Below are positions 27,929 through 36,108 of a stretch of DNA of 38,725 nucleotides, in pieces (position 1 is the stretch's first letter; the number at the start of each line of letters is the position of its first letter). Under the pieces are notes generated by a model. That model saw only the letters and a program-made list of their open reading frames with translations. It was not told the origin of the DNA and made no database searches. This DNA comes from Planctomycetota bacterium (GTDB lineage: Bacteria; Planctomycetota; J058). The DNA lies in NCBI GenBank assembly GCA_019636275.1, contig JAHBXY010000084.1, positions 1 to 38,725 on the forward strand, read 5' to 3'. The position numbers and the translations under genes were made by a program.

Positions 27929-28438
27929 TCAACTCCGCCCCATGAGCGGCTTCCACGTCAACAGGCACACCAGGAACAGGAGCGCCTCGGCGCGACCACG
28001 CGCCGCCGCCCAGGCCCGAAAGGCTGCCTCGGCCTCGGACACGATCGTGAGCGCCTCGCGGCGGCCAAACCGACGTCGCAGGTCGTAGTCGGCCGCGTGC
28101 CGCTGCTCCTGCAGGAGGACGAACGCCTTCGCGACCCGGCGCAGCTCGGGCGACGGCTGGCTCGCGGCGAAGTCCTGGACGACGGCCGGCAACGTCCCTC
28201 CGGCGAAGGAGCGGGACGCGGCCTTCATGTCCGAGTGGGCGAGCGCCCGCCCCAGGAGCGGCCGGAGCCCTGCGCCGCGCTGGCCGCGCAGGAGCTGGCG
28301 AGAGACCTCGTGGGCGAGCAGGTGGAAGAGCGCGTAGTAGGCCGTCGAGACCGCCCGTCGCAGGCTCGCCTGCCGCGGGCGCCCACGCTCTCGCCGCGCG
28401 AGGTGGCGGGCCTGCTCGAGGAGCTGACGGTGCAGCAT
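27929..28438 (-). CDS. HEPN-like domain protein
   Basis: 169 aa, all-helical. The segment SLRRAVSTAYYALFHLLAHE is typical of the UPF0332-type HEPN fold, and LLQEQRHAADYDLRRRF (~115-130) matches the RHxADYD-like motif that ends such domains. HEPN proteins are often nucleases or partners in two-gene toxin-antitoxin modules, but the R-x4-6-H catalytic motif is not clear here, so a nuclease role is open. Start ATG 28438; 7 bp after the stop of the small gene upstream, and 10 bp before the dioxygenase. The last 15 residues include an odd hydrophobic run (LLFLVCLLTWKP). Confidence 0.75.
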   Translation of the reverse strand: MLHRQLLEQARHLARRERGRPRQASLRRAVSTAYYALFHLLAHEVSRQLLRGQRGAGLRPLLGRALAHSDMKAASRSFAGGTLPAVVQDFAASQPSPELRRVAKAFVLLQEQRHAADYDLRRRFGRREALTIVSEAEAAFRAWAAARGRAEALLFLVCLLTWKPLMGRS

Positions 28439-28445
28439 GAGCCCC

Positions 28446-28751
28446 TCAGGCCGACGTGCGCTCGGCGTCGAACTCGTCCTGCTCCGACTTCGCGCGGAAG
28501 AGGACGTAGGGCCAGAGGTCGACCCCCGCGGCGGAGAGCGCCTGCTCGACGACGTCGCCCAGGGGTGAGGTGGCCTCGTAGGCCCACACCTCCTCCGGCG
28601 CCCCGTCGTCGATGATGATCCAGACGTAGACCGCGTCCTGGCCACTCGAGTCGGTGTCGAGCCGGTGCCGGAGGGCGACGACGTGGCGCGGGAGCCGCTT
28701 CTTCGCTCTCGCGAGGGCGGTGCGCACGCGTTGCTCGACGGCCTGGGTCAC
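28446..28751 (-). CDS. Small protein paired with the HEPN-like gene
   Basis: 101 aa. Charged helical start (EQRVRTALARAKKRLP), strands with LDTDSSGQDAVYVWIIIDDGAP, then LGDVVEQALSAAGVDLWPYVLFRAKSEQDEFD. It lacks the GSxxxGxxxxxSD motif of the MNT nucleotidyltransferases that usually accompany HEPN proteins. Stop is 7 bp before the HEPN start, so the pair is one unit. I recall similar two-gene arrangements in other bacteria but cannot name a family. It is divergent from the RING-type gene (75-bp spacer). Confidence 0.7.
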   Translation of the reverse strand: MTQAVEQRVRTALARAKKRLPRHVVALRHRLDTDSSGQDAVYVWIIIDDGAPEEVWAYEATSPLGDVVEQALSAAGVDLWPYVLFRAKSEQDEFDAERTSA

Positions 28752-28825
28752 GGTACCGATCCTAACACGGTCGGCCGGCCGGCCCGGCGCGTGCCGCGGC
28801 AGGCGCGCGCCGCTATGCTGCCAGC

Positions 28826-29830
28826 GTGCTGACGCCGCGCTCGACCTCCCTCCGCTGCGCCCTGTGCCACGCGGGGCTCGGCGCGCACGAGGCGGTCGCG
28901 TGTCCGGCCTGCAGGACGGCCCTCCACGGCGGCTGCTGGCCCCTCGTCGGTGGCTGCCCCACGCTCGGCTGCGCGCGGCGCTCGGCCGACGTCGAGCCCG
29001 GTCGCGGCGCGGCGGCCGTCAAGGTGCGCAGGGGGAGGAGGCCGACCACCTCGCTCCTGGCCGCCGTGCTCGTCGGCCTCCTGGCCGTGGGGCTCGGCCT
29101 GGCTCTCCTGACCAGCGGCATGAACTCCGGGCGCGGCCCGCCGTCGTGGGCGATGACGCGCCTGTGCGACGCGATCGAGGCGAAGGGGGTCGGCCTCGAG
29201 GCGCTGCCGCCCCTGCTGGCACTCCTGCGGGGGGAGCCGCTCGGGGGCTGGTTCCGCTCCAGGGCGGTCGTCGTGCGCCGGTTCGGTGCCGACCTGGTCC
29301 CGCCGCTTCGCGAGGCGCTGGGTAGCCCGGCGACCGAGCCGACGGCGCGCCGTTGGATCTTCTGGGTACTTCAGGACCTCGGTCCTTCCGCGGCGGCGGC
29401 CCTTCCCGAGGTCCTCCAGGCGCTCGACGGCCCGGACGAGTTCATGCGCGGGGAGGCGATCGGTGCGCTCGATTGCATCTCCGTGGGGCGGGTGCCGCTC
29501 CCCACCAGGGCGACCTCCAGGCTGATCGAGCTCATGAACGGCGGAGACGGTTCGCTGGACTTGCACGCCCTGCGCATCCTGGAGCGCCACTGGGCCTTGG
29601 AGCCGGACGTCCGTCGCGCGCTCGTCACGCGCTGGGAGCAAGACGTCAGCCGCCCCGTCAACCGCGACGGTGCCCTGGCCGGTCTGCGCCGTGCGCTGGC
29701 CGCGCCGGAGCCCGACCTCCGTCTCCGGGCTGCGCGGACGCTGCGCAAGACGAGCCCCTATGACTCCGATCCCCGGATCGACGCCGTGCTCGCGGAGGTG
29801 CCGTCGTCCTCGTCAGCTGACCCGAGGTGA
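28826..29830 (+). CDS. Prokaryotic RING-type zinc finger protein with membrane helix and HEAT-like repeats
   Basis: 334 aa from GTG 28826. The N-terminus has eight metal ligands in a C4HC3 pattern: C11, C14, C26, C29, H34, C37, C44, C49 (CALCHAGL...CPACRTALHGGCW...GCPTLGC), as in the Prok-RING_1 family seen mainly in planctomycetes and relatives. A membrane helix follows (~75-97, LLAAVLVGLLAVGLGLALL), then HEAT-like repeats with LVPPLREALG and LRLRAARTLRKTSP. RING proteins of this type are predicted to act with ubiquitin-like or other adaptor systems; no such partner is visible here. Its stop overlaps the convergent Imm21 gene by 18 bp. Confidence 0.8.
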   Translation: MLTPRSTSLRCALCHAGLGAHEAVACPACRTALHGGCWPLVGGCPTLGCARRSADVEPGRGAAAVKVRRGRRPTTSLLAAVLVGLLAVGLGLALLTSGMNSGRGPPSWAMTRLCDAIEAKGVGLEALPPLLALLRGEPLGGWFRSRAVVVRRFGADLVPPLREALGSPATEPTARRWIFWVLQDLGPSAAAALPEVLQALDGPDEFMRGEAIGALDCISVGRVPLPTRATSRLIELMNGGDGSLDLHALRILERHWALEPDVRRALVTRWEQDVSRPVNRDGALAGLRRALAAPEPDLRLRAARTLRKTSPYDSDPRIDAVLAEVPSSSSADPR

Positions 29831-30352
29831 CGCCGCGTCCTCGGCCTCTGCAGGCCGGAGCCAGGCGAGGACGAGCGACGTCTGCTCGTCGGGCTCGAAG
29901 AGCTTCTCCCAGATCGCGTAGCGCCCGGGCGCGACGCTGAGCTCGAGCGCGTCGGGCGCCTCCGATCCCGCCCACGCGCTGTCGAACATCGTGAGGCCCC
30001 CGTCCGGGACCTCGAACGCGAGCCCGGCAACGCGCTCCCAGCCGTTCGTGTCGAGGCCCTTCAGCCCGCGGAGGGCGGACGCGTAGCTCCGGGCGCAGCG
30101 CACGCGGACGAACACGCCCGCGGGGCCCGGCCTGTCCGGGATCCAGGTCGTGGGGAAGGCTTCGTCGCCGAGCACGAGCCCGATGTGGTCTTTCACCGAG
30201 ATCGACTCGACCGACCCGCGCACGTCGGCCGCGCGCTCGTAGTCGGTCGGCCCGGAGCGGGCCCGGCGCGTCCCGCGCCAGGCCTTCAGCGCGCCGGTCG
30301 GGAGGACGAGGGGTGGGCCCCCGTCGGTGACGATCCACGTCGCGGCAGGCAT
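29813..30352 (-). CDS. Imm21-like immunity protein
   Basis: 179 aa. The order WIVTDGGPPLVLPTGALKAW, then TDYERAADVRGSVESISV, then GLVLGDEAFPTTWIPD and VRVRCARS matches the Immunity protein 21 family (W-x-GGP, DYxRA, LVLGDEP-x-T). Such proteins neutralise polymorphic toxins delivered by neighbours, and orphan immunity genes without the toxin are common. No toxin gene is in the window. Start ATG 30352 was chosen over 30400 because the family begins near the Trp. It overlaps the RING-type gene tail-to-tail by 18 bp. Confidence 0.75.
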   Translation of the reverse strand: MPAATWIVTDGGPPLVLPTGALKAWRGTRRARSGPTDYERAADVRGSVESISVKDHIGLVLGDEAFPTTWIPDRPGPAGVFVRVRCARSYASALRGLKGLDTNGWERVAGLAFEVPDGGLTMFDSAWAGSEAPDALELSVAPGRYAIWEKLFEPDEQTSLVLAWLRPAEAEDAASPRVS

Positions 30353-30410
30353 GGGCTCAGTCCCCCGTGTCGAGTGTGTCCGGAGCACCGGCGGCGGCAA
30401 GGGCGCGGCG

Positions 30411-31664
30411 TCACACCGCGTCCGGGGTCTCGAACAGGAACAGCCGCTCGTCCGCCTTCACCACCACGCCCCGGCCGGCGGCCAATGTGCTCACGGGCCG
30501 ACCGCCGTTCACGGTCACTTCCGGCCAGAGCGGTCGGCCGTCGGCGGCCGCCAGCGCCGCCAGGCGGAACTGTGTCTCGGCCTCACCGACCAGGTAGACC
30601 GTCTCGCCCGCCGCCACGAGGCAGACGTACTCCTCGACCTCGTCCGGGATCGGGCGCTTCCAGGCGAGGCGGCCCGTGGCGCGGTCGAGGGCGATGACGT
30701 GGCCCTGCAGCCCGGCTCCGTCCGCGGCGTGGTGCTTCAGGACCACGCGCTCGCGCGTGAGCGCGGGCAGCTGTTCGGTCACCGGCCGCCTGCCGCTGAA
30801 CTTCGACTCCCACCGGGCGGCGCCCGTGCCGAGGTCGAGGTGGCGCGCGCGGCCGGACCTCCAGAGCAGCAGGGCCCCGTGCGGGTCGACGAAGAGCTCG
30901 TCCGCGTCGTCGGTGGTCACCGCGCTCCAGCGCGCCTCGCCCGTCTCGAGGTCGAGCGCCTCCAGGCGGTCGCGCCCGTCGCCCCAGGACACGACCACGA
31001 CGCCGGGATCGGCCGCGAGCGCCTGGCGGCGCGACGACGCGAGAGGCTCGGGGGGCCGCGCCGCTGGCTCGACGGATCGCCGCCACACCTCGCGCCCGAG
31101 CGCGGCGCCGGCGTCGAGGCCGATGAGCGCGTCCTCGATCGCGACGACCAGGCGGTCCTCGGCCAGGTCCAGGAACGTCAGGCGCCCGGGCGGGAGCGGG
31201 GCCCGCGCCAGCGGCTCGCCGGTCGCGCCGTCCCTGCGCACCAGCGCGCCCTCCTCGTGCGTGACGACGAAGCAGGCGCCGTCGAGGCCGGGCTGGAGCA
31301 GCGCGAACTCCGCCGGCACGCGCCAGGTGACGGACCGCGTGTCGAGCGAGAGCAGCACCGTCTCCTCGTGACTCATCACGAGCAGCCAGCGACCGTGCGC
31401 CGCTTGCGGCCAGCCGAGCGACGACCCGTCTTCGCCGGCGGCGACCTCCGCGACGCGCGGCGGCGTGACGAGCGGCGTCGGGCCCCCCGCGAGGAGCGCC
31501 CGCGCGACGGGGTGGCCGAGCCGCGCCGCCCGCCACACCTCGAAGACGGCCCGCTCCTCCTCGCCCGCGCGGCGCAGCGCCTGCGCCAGGGCCAGCCGCG
31601 CCTCCGGATCGTCCGGCGCGGCGAGCGCCGCGCGCTCGAGCCGCCGCAGGTCGTCGTCGCTCAT
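30411..31664 (-). CDS. PQQ-type beta-propeller protein with helical N-terminus
   Basis: 417 aa. Residues 1-55 form a TPR-like helical pair (LRRLERAALAAPDDPEARLALAQALRRAG), resembling the TIGR02996-type start found in planctomycete and myxobacterial proteins. The remainder is a repeated-blade propeller with PQQ-like W-x-V/F and D-x-x-TG units (LDLETGEARWSAV, LGTGAARWES, LDRATGRLAWKR). No signal peptide is seen, so it is cytoplasmic. Without dehydrogenase residues it is a scaffold or binding protein. Ends 58 bp before the Imm21 gene, both on the minus strand. Function unknown. Confidence 0.8.
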   Translation of the reverse strand: MSDDDLRRLERAALAAPDDPEARLALAQALRRAGEEERAVFEVWRAARLGHPVARALLAGGPTPLVTPPRVAEVAAGEDGSSLGWPQAAHGRWLLVMSHEETVLLSLDTRSVTWRVPAEFALLQPGLDGACFVVTHEEGALVRRDGATGEPLARAPLPPGRLTFLDLAEDRLVVAIEDALIGLDAGAALGREVWRRSVEPAARPPEPLASSRRQALAADPGVVVVSWGDGRDRLEALDLETGEARWSAVTTDDADELFVDPHGALLLWRSGRARHLDLGTGAARWESKFSGRRPVTEQLPALTRERVVLKHHAADGAGLQGHVIALDRATGRLAWKRPIPDEVEEYVCLVAAGETVYLVGEAETQFRLAALAAADGRPLWPEVTVNGGRPVSTLAAGRGVVVKADERLFLFETPDAV

Positions 31665-31712
31665 GCCGCAGGGTGGCTGCCTGGCGGTCCGCGGTCAAAG
31701 CCCCGTACATGC

Positions 31713-31746
31713 CGCGAGGGCGGAGGCCACGGCCCCCGCCCTCGCG
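31713..31746. terminator. Hairpin terminator candidate after mutS2
   Basis: Arms 31713-31728 and 31731-31746 pair over 16 bp with one mismatch. It lies 22 bp beyond the MutS2 stop in its direction of transcription and before the start of the propeller gene (31664). Only a short T run (TTT) follows. Confidence 0.55.
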
Positions 31747-31768
31747 CGTTCACGTCCGTCCGGTCCGA

Positions 31769-34537
31769 CTAGCGGCCGCCGCCGCCGCCGGCGCCCGACG
31801 AGGCCCCACGGCCGCGACCGCCGCCGAAGCCGCCGCCGCCGGGGCCACGATCGCCTGCGCCGGGCCACCGCGGCCGCGCCGCAGGCCCGCCACGGCCGCC
31901 GCCGGGGCCTCCTGACGCCGCCCGCGCCACCGGGGTCCGCCGCGATGCCTGCCGGGGCCGCCGCGGCCCGCCACGGCCGCCGCCGCCGCCGCCGCCGCCG
32001 CTCGTGAAGCCCTGGAAGTTGACCGGCCGCTGGCCCTTGCGGAAGCCGTACTCGTCGTTCTTGGGGTCGCCCGCCTCGGCGTCGTCGGCGCGGATCACCT
32101 GCACGGGCTTGGGCGCCGCGACGGTGGCCATGCGCTTCTCGACCCACGAGACGTTGTCGAAGGTCGTCTCGATCGCGAGCGCGCCGCAGGCCACCTTGAG
32201 CTTGCCCTTGTCGCGCTTGACCTGCACGACCTCGCCCACCTGCGCGAGCGAGACCACGTAGACCAGCTCGCCCTTCTTCAGCTTGGCGGCGAACTCGCGC
32301 CGCTTCTGCTCGAACGGCGTGTGCTCGAGGAGCGCGTCGACCTTCTCCTGCAGCTTCGTCGCGTGCTCGGCGGCGCCGGCGACGCCCTTGAGCGCCTCGG
32401 TCGTCTCGCGCACGGCCTTCTGCAGCGGGACGAGCTTCTCCTCCAGCTCCATGTCGGCCTCCATGGCGAGCGCCTGCTTCTTGCGCTCGAACCCGTGCCG
32501 CTCCTCCTCCAGGAGCTTCTTCTCGGCGAGGACGCCGTTGCGCAGCTGCTCCGCCTTGCGCAGCTCCTCCTGGGCCTTGGCCTGGTGCGCCTGGAGCGAC
32601 GCGACGAGGTCGGCCACCTGCCGGTCGCCCTTGCCGAGGAGCTCCTCGGCGCGGGCCAGCAGCTCGGACGGCAGCTCGAGGCGGCGCGCCGTGGCCAGCG
32701 TCGCCGACACGCCGGGCAGGCCGACGAGCAGGCGGTAGGTGGGCTTGCCCGTCTCCTGGTCGAACGCCATGGCCGCGTTCTCGGCGCGCGCGTGCTGGAG
32801 CGCCAGGCCCTTGAGCGGCTCGAGGTGCGTGGCGACCACGCCCTTCGCCCCGCTCTCGAGCAGCCGCTCGAGGAACGCCTGCGCCAGCGCCGCGCCCTCG
32901 GCCGGGTCGGTGCCGGCGCCGAGGTCGTCGACGAGGACGAGCGACTCCTTGCCCGCCTCCGCGACGACCTCCTTCACGCGCGTCAGGTGCGTGATGAACT
33001 GCGAGCGGCCGGCGGGGCCGGTGCGGCCCTCGCTGATGTCGGCCGTCAGGTGCTTGAACACCGGCAGCCGGCTCTTGTCGCTCGCCGGCACCGGCAGGCC
33101 GCACTGGGCCATGGCCGCGCACAGGCCGACCGTGCGCAGGACGACGGTCTTGCCGCCCTGCTTCGGGCCCGAGAGCACGAGCAGGTCGTGGGCGCCGCCG
33201 AGCGCCAGGCTGAACGGCACGACCTCGGAGGCCGGCTCGCCCTGCTCCTCCTTCTTGCTCCGCGCCTGGGCCATGAGCGGGTGGTGGGCGTCGTGCAGCT
33301 CGAGCACGCCGTCGTCGGCCACCTGCGGGGCCGCCATGCGCCGCTCGCGGGCGAACAGCGCCTTGGCCTGCGTGAAGTCGATCCAGCCGAGCGTCCCCGC
33401 CGTGCGCTCGAGGAGCGCCTGGTGGGCGACGGCCAGGCGGGTCAGCTCGAGGCGCAGCCGCTGCAGCTCGGTCTTCTCCTCGGCGAGGAGCGCGTCGAGC
33501 TCGGCGTACTGCGGCTTCACCACCTCGGGCTCGATGAACAGGATCGAGCCGCCGCGGCCCTTGCCGCGCGACGTGCCCGGCACGTCGGCCTTCCGCTGCG
33601 TCTTCACCGCCAGGAGCAGGCGGTTGTCGCGCACGACCGGCCGCGGGTTGTGCAGGGCGATCGCCACCTCGCCCTTCACCACGTACTCGCCGAGGGTCTT
33701 CTCCACCTCGTCCTTGAGCTGGCGCAGGCGGGTGTGGATCTCGTTCAGGCGATCGCTGGCGCCGCTGCGGAAGTCGCCGCGCGGGTCGATGGCCTTGTCG
33801 AGCGCCTGGAACAGCGGCTCGACCGGGTCGAGGTGCGAGGCCAGCGCGCGCAGGCGCGGCGCCTCGGCCTCGGACAGCCCCTCGAGCTGGCGCTTGACCT
33901 CGCCGGCCGTGCGCAGCGTGGCCCAGATCCGACGCAGGTCGCGCCCGTCGAGCGCCTTGTCGGGCTGCTGGGCGCGGCCGAGGACCGCCTTGACGTCGTG
34001 CATGTCGGCCAGCGGCAGGCGCCGGTTCTCGCCGACGACGCCGAGCATCTCGCGCGTCTGCTCGAGGCAGGTGCGGATCGCGTCGGCCTCATAGAGGACC
34101 TTCATGCGGCCCAGCGTCTGACGGCCGAGGACGCTCAGGCACAGGCCCTTGAGCCCCTCGGTCACGCGGCCGAAGCCGATCGCGCCCAGGAAGCGCGCCT
34201 CGCTCTGGCGGCGCGCCCGCTCCTCGGGCGTGGCCTGGGCCTCCTCGCGGGCGCGCTCCTCGCGCGCGGCGCGCTCCTCGTCCTCCTCGTCGCTGACGGT
34301 CGGCTCGGCCGCCGGGGCCTCCGCCGCGGGGGCCTCCTCGGCCGGCGCGTCGTCGTCGGACGCCTCGTCGGTCGCCTCGGCAGGCTCGGCCGCCGGGGTC
34401 TCCTCGGCCGCAGGGGCCTCGTCGGTCGCCGCGGGCGCCTGCTCGGTGGCCTGGGCCGTGGTCGTCCCCTGCTCCTGCTCGGTCGCGCTCGGCCCGCTGT
34501 GGTCGACGGCCTCGTTGCGCTCTTCGGTCACGGTCAC
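31769..34537 (-). CDS. mutS2: MutS2-like ATPase with acidic N-extension and Gly/Arg-rich tail, lacking Smr
   Basis: 922 aa from GTG 34537. Residues 1-~110 are an Ala/Glu/Asp-rich extension. The MutS2 core follows: clamp and connector helices, then an ABC-type ATPase with Walker A GPKQGGKT (~456-463), ITHLTRVKEV, Walker B LVLVDDLGAGTDP and VVATHLEPLKG. A long coiled coil and a KOW-like strand domain (KKGELVYVVSLAQVGEVVQV, ~754-800) come next. The C-terminal Smr nuclease domain is missing; instead ~80 residues are Gly/Arg/Pro-rich (RGG-like). MutS2 acts on branched DNA or stalled ribosomes. The start overlaps the tilS stop by 4 bp (GTGA). Confidence 0.93.
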   Translation of the reverse strand: MTVTEERNEAVDHSGPSATEQEQGTTTAQATEQAPAATDEAPAAEETPAAEPAEATDEASDDDAPAEEAPAAEAPAAEPTVSDEEDEERAAREERAREEAQATPEERARRQSEARFLGAIGFGRVTEGLKGLCLSVLGRQTLGRMKVLYEADAIRTCLEQTREMLGVVGENRRLPLADMHDVKAVLGRAQQPDKALDGRDLRRIWATLRTAGEVKRQLEGLSEAEAPRLRALASHLDPVEPLFQALDKAIDPRGDFRSGASDRLNEIHTRLRQLKDEVEKTLGEYVVKGEVAIALHNPRPVVRDNRLLLAVKTQRKADVPGTSRGKGRGGSILFIEPEVVKPQYAELDALLAEEKTELQRLRLELTRLAVAHQALLERTAGTLGWIDFTQAKALFARERRMAAPQVADDGVLELHDAHHPLMAQARSKKEEQGEPASEVVPFSLALGGAHDLLVLSGPKQGGKTVVLRTVGLCAAMAQCGLPVPASDKSRLPVFKHLTADISEGRTGPAGRSQFITHLTRVKEVVAEAGKESLVLVDDLGAGTDPAEGAALAQAFLERLLESGAKGVVATHLEPLKGLALQHARAENAAMAFDQETGKPTYRLLVGLPGVSATLATARRLELPSELLARAEELLGKGDRQVADLVASLQAHQAKAQEELRKAEQLRNGVLAEKKLLEEERHGFERKKQALAMEADMELEEKLVPLQKAVRETTEALKGVAGAAEHATKLQEKVDALLEHTPFEQKRREFAAKLKKGELVYVVSLAQVGEVVQVKRDKGKLKVACGALAIETTFDNVSWVEKRMATVAAPKPVQVIRADDAEAGDPKNDEYGFRKGQRPVNFQGFTSGGGGGGGGRGGPRRPRQASRRTPVARAASGGPGGGRGGPAARPRWPGAGDRGPGGGGFGGGRGRGASSGAGGGGGR

Positions 34538-35924
34538 ATTCCCTTCTCCCCGGCCGCCGCGCGGACCTGGAGCTCCAGGACCGTGTCGGTGGTGGGGGTC
34601 ACCTTGAAGCGCTCGTCGATCCGGTGGCCTACGATCCACACCGGCTGATCGTCGAGCGTGACGACCGGGGTGCTTGCTCGCTCGTCGCGCGGCACCTTGC
34701 GGTCGATGAGGAAGCGCTTGAGGCTCCGCGTCCCTGGCGCGCCGAGCGGCCAGAAGCGGTCGCCCTGGCGGCGCCGGCGCACGGCCAGCGCGCCCCGGGC
34801 GCGGGCCGCGTCGAGGCGGGCGCCGCGGGCGGGGTCGACGTCGGTGTCGCGCCGTCGGCGGGCGCGGGCAACCTCGAACACAGGAGGCCCGCGTCGGCGC
34901 CGCCTCGCCCGGCACGGGCACGGCGACGGGCGCCACATAATCGAGGCGCCCGACGCTGGAAGCGACACAGCGGTGGGCGCTCGCCACCGCCTCCGGGCCG
35001 CCGGGGAGATCACGGCGGCCGCGGCCGCGGGACGAGGCGCGCCAAAGCGCGCACACGTGGATCGGCACGGACGCGGTCAGGCGCGTGCGTCGCGACGAGG
35101 CGCTGGGCGCCTGGTCGCGCCGCGGCCAGATCGGCGCCCGCAGCGGGGGCGAGCGCCGGGCCCGGAGCCGCGCTCGGCCTCGGCCAGGAGCGCCGCCGCC
35201 GCGCCGTCGAGGTGGCGCCGCGCCTTGCGCGCCTGGGCGGCGAGGCGGCGCAGGGCCTCGTCGGCGCGCGGGTTCACCTGCTCGCGCAGGAGCGGCAGGA
35301 CGTCGTGGCGCAGGCGGTTGCGCAGGAAGCGCCGGTCGCGGTTGCTCCCGTCCTCGACGACGAGGCGGTCGAGGCCGCGCGCGCGCAGGTAGTCCTCGAC
35401 CTCGGCCCGCGTCGCGCGCAGGAGCGGGCGCACGAGGACGACGCCCTCGCCGAGCGCGCGCCGGCGCGGGATCCCCGAGAGGCCCGCCAGCCCGGCGCCG
35501 CGCAGGGCGCGCAGGAGGACGGTCTCGGCCTGGTCGTCGGCGGTGTGGCCGACGGCCACGCGGTCGGCGCCGCGCTCGACGGCCACGCCCAGGAGGAAGC
35601 GGTAACGCACGGCGCGCGCCGCCGCCTCGAGCGAGCCGGTGCCGCGGCGGCGGGCCTCCTCGGCCGCGTCGGCCACGCCGTCGACGAGGTCGACGCCCAG
35701 CCGCCACGGCGACGCCCGGCCGCGTCGCCGTCGCGCCGAAACCCTCCGGCGCCGCGCAGGCCGTGGTCGAGGTGCGCCGCGACCGACGGGCGCCCGCACG
35801 CGACGAGCGCCGCCAGGAGCGCCGTCGAGTCGGCGCCGCCCGACGCGCCGACGACGACGGGGCCGTCGCCGAGCAACGCGCGGCTCGCGCGGAGGACCGT
35901 CCGCTCCAGGGGGTGCAGGGACAC
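34534..35924 (-). pseudogene. tilS: tRNA(Ile)-lysidine synthase, broken by at least two frameshifts
   Basis: TilS adds lysidine to the CAU anticodon of tRNA-Ile. Three pieces lie in three frames. (1) From GTG 35924: GASGGADSTALLAAL and AAHLDHGLRGAG, the PP-loop. (2) After ~35700-35725, another frame: RLGVDLVDGVADAAEE, VGHTADDQAETVLLRALRGAG, SNRDRRFLRNRLRHDVLPLL, closing at a stop at 35077. (3) From below ~34950, a third frame: LAVRRRRQGDRFWPLGAPG, LKRFLIDRKVPR and PVWIVGHRIDERFKV, the C-terminal domain, stopping at 34534. All conserved elements are present, so this is a recent lesion or a sequencing error. The function is usually essential, which favours error. It shares a stop-start overlap with mutS2. 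Confidence 0.85.
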
Positions 35925-36108
35925 GCGGGTGTGTTCTCTCTCGGGGAGGCTCGGAGGCGCGCCGGGGCAGCGCCGGCGCGCGAGCGGGGGATTGTAGTCC
36001 ACGATGGCCCGCGAGGGAACCGAGCGCTTCGGCGTGGCCGGCGGCGGACGCCCTCGCCGGCGGCCGCGGGGCGCGTGGTATGAACGGCCCTCCGACGAAG
36101 GCCGCACG

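Noticed and set aside
28446..28751. MNT-type nucleotidyltransferase partner for the HEPN protein
   Set aside because: The GSxxxG and SD metal-binding motifs are missing, so only a generic partner is called.
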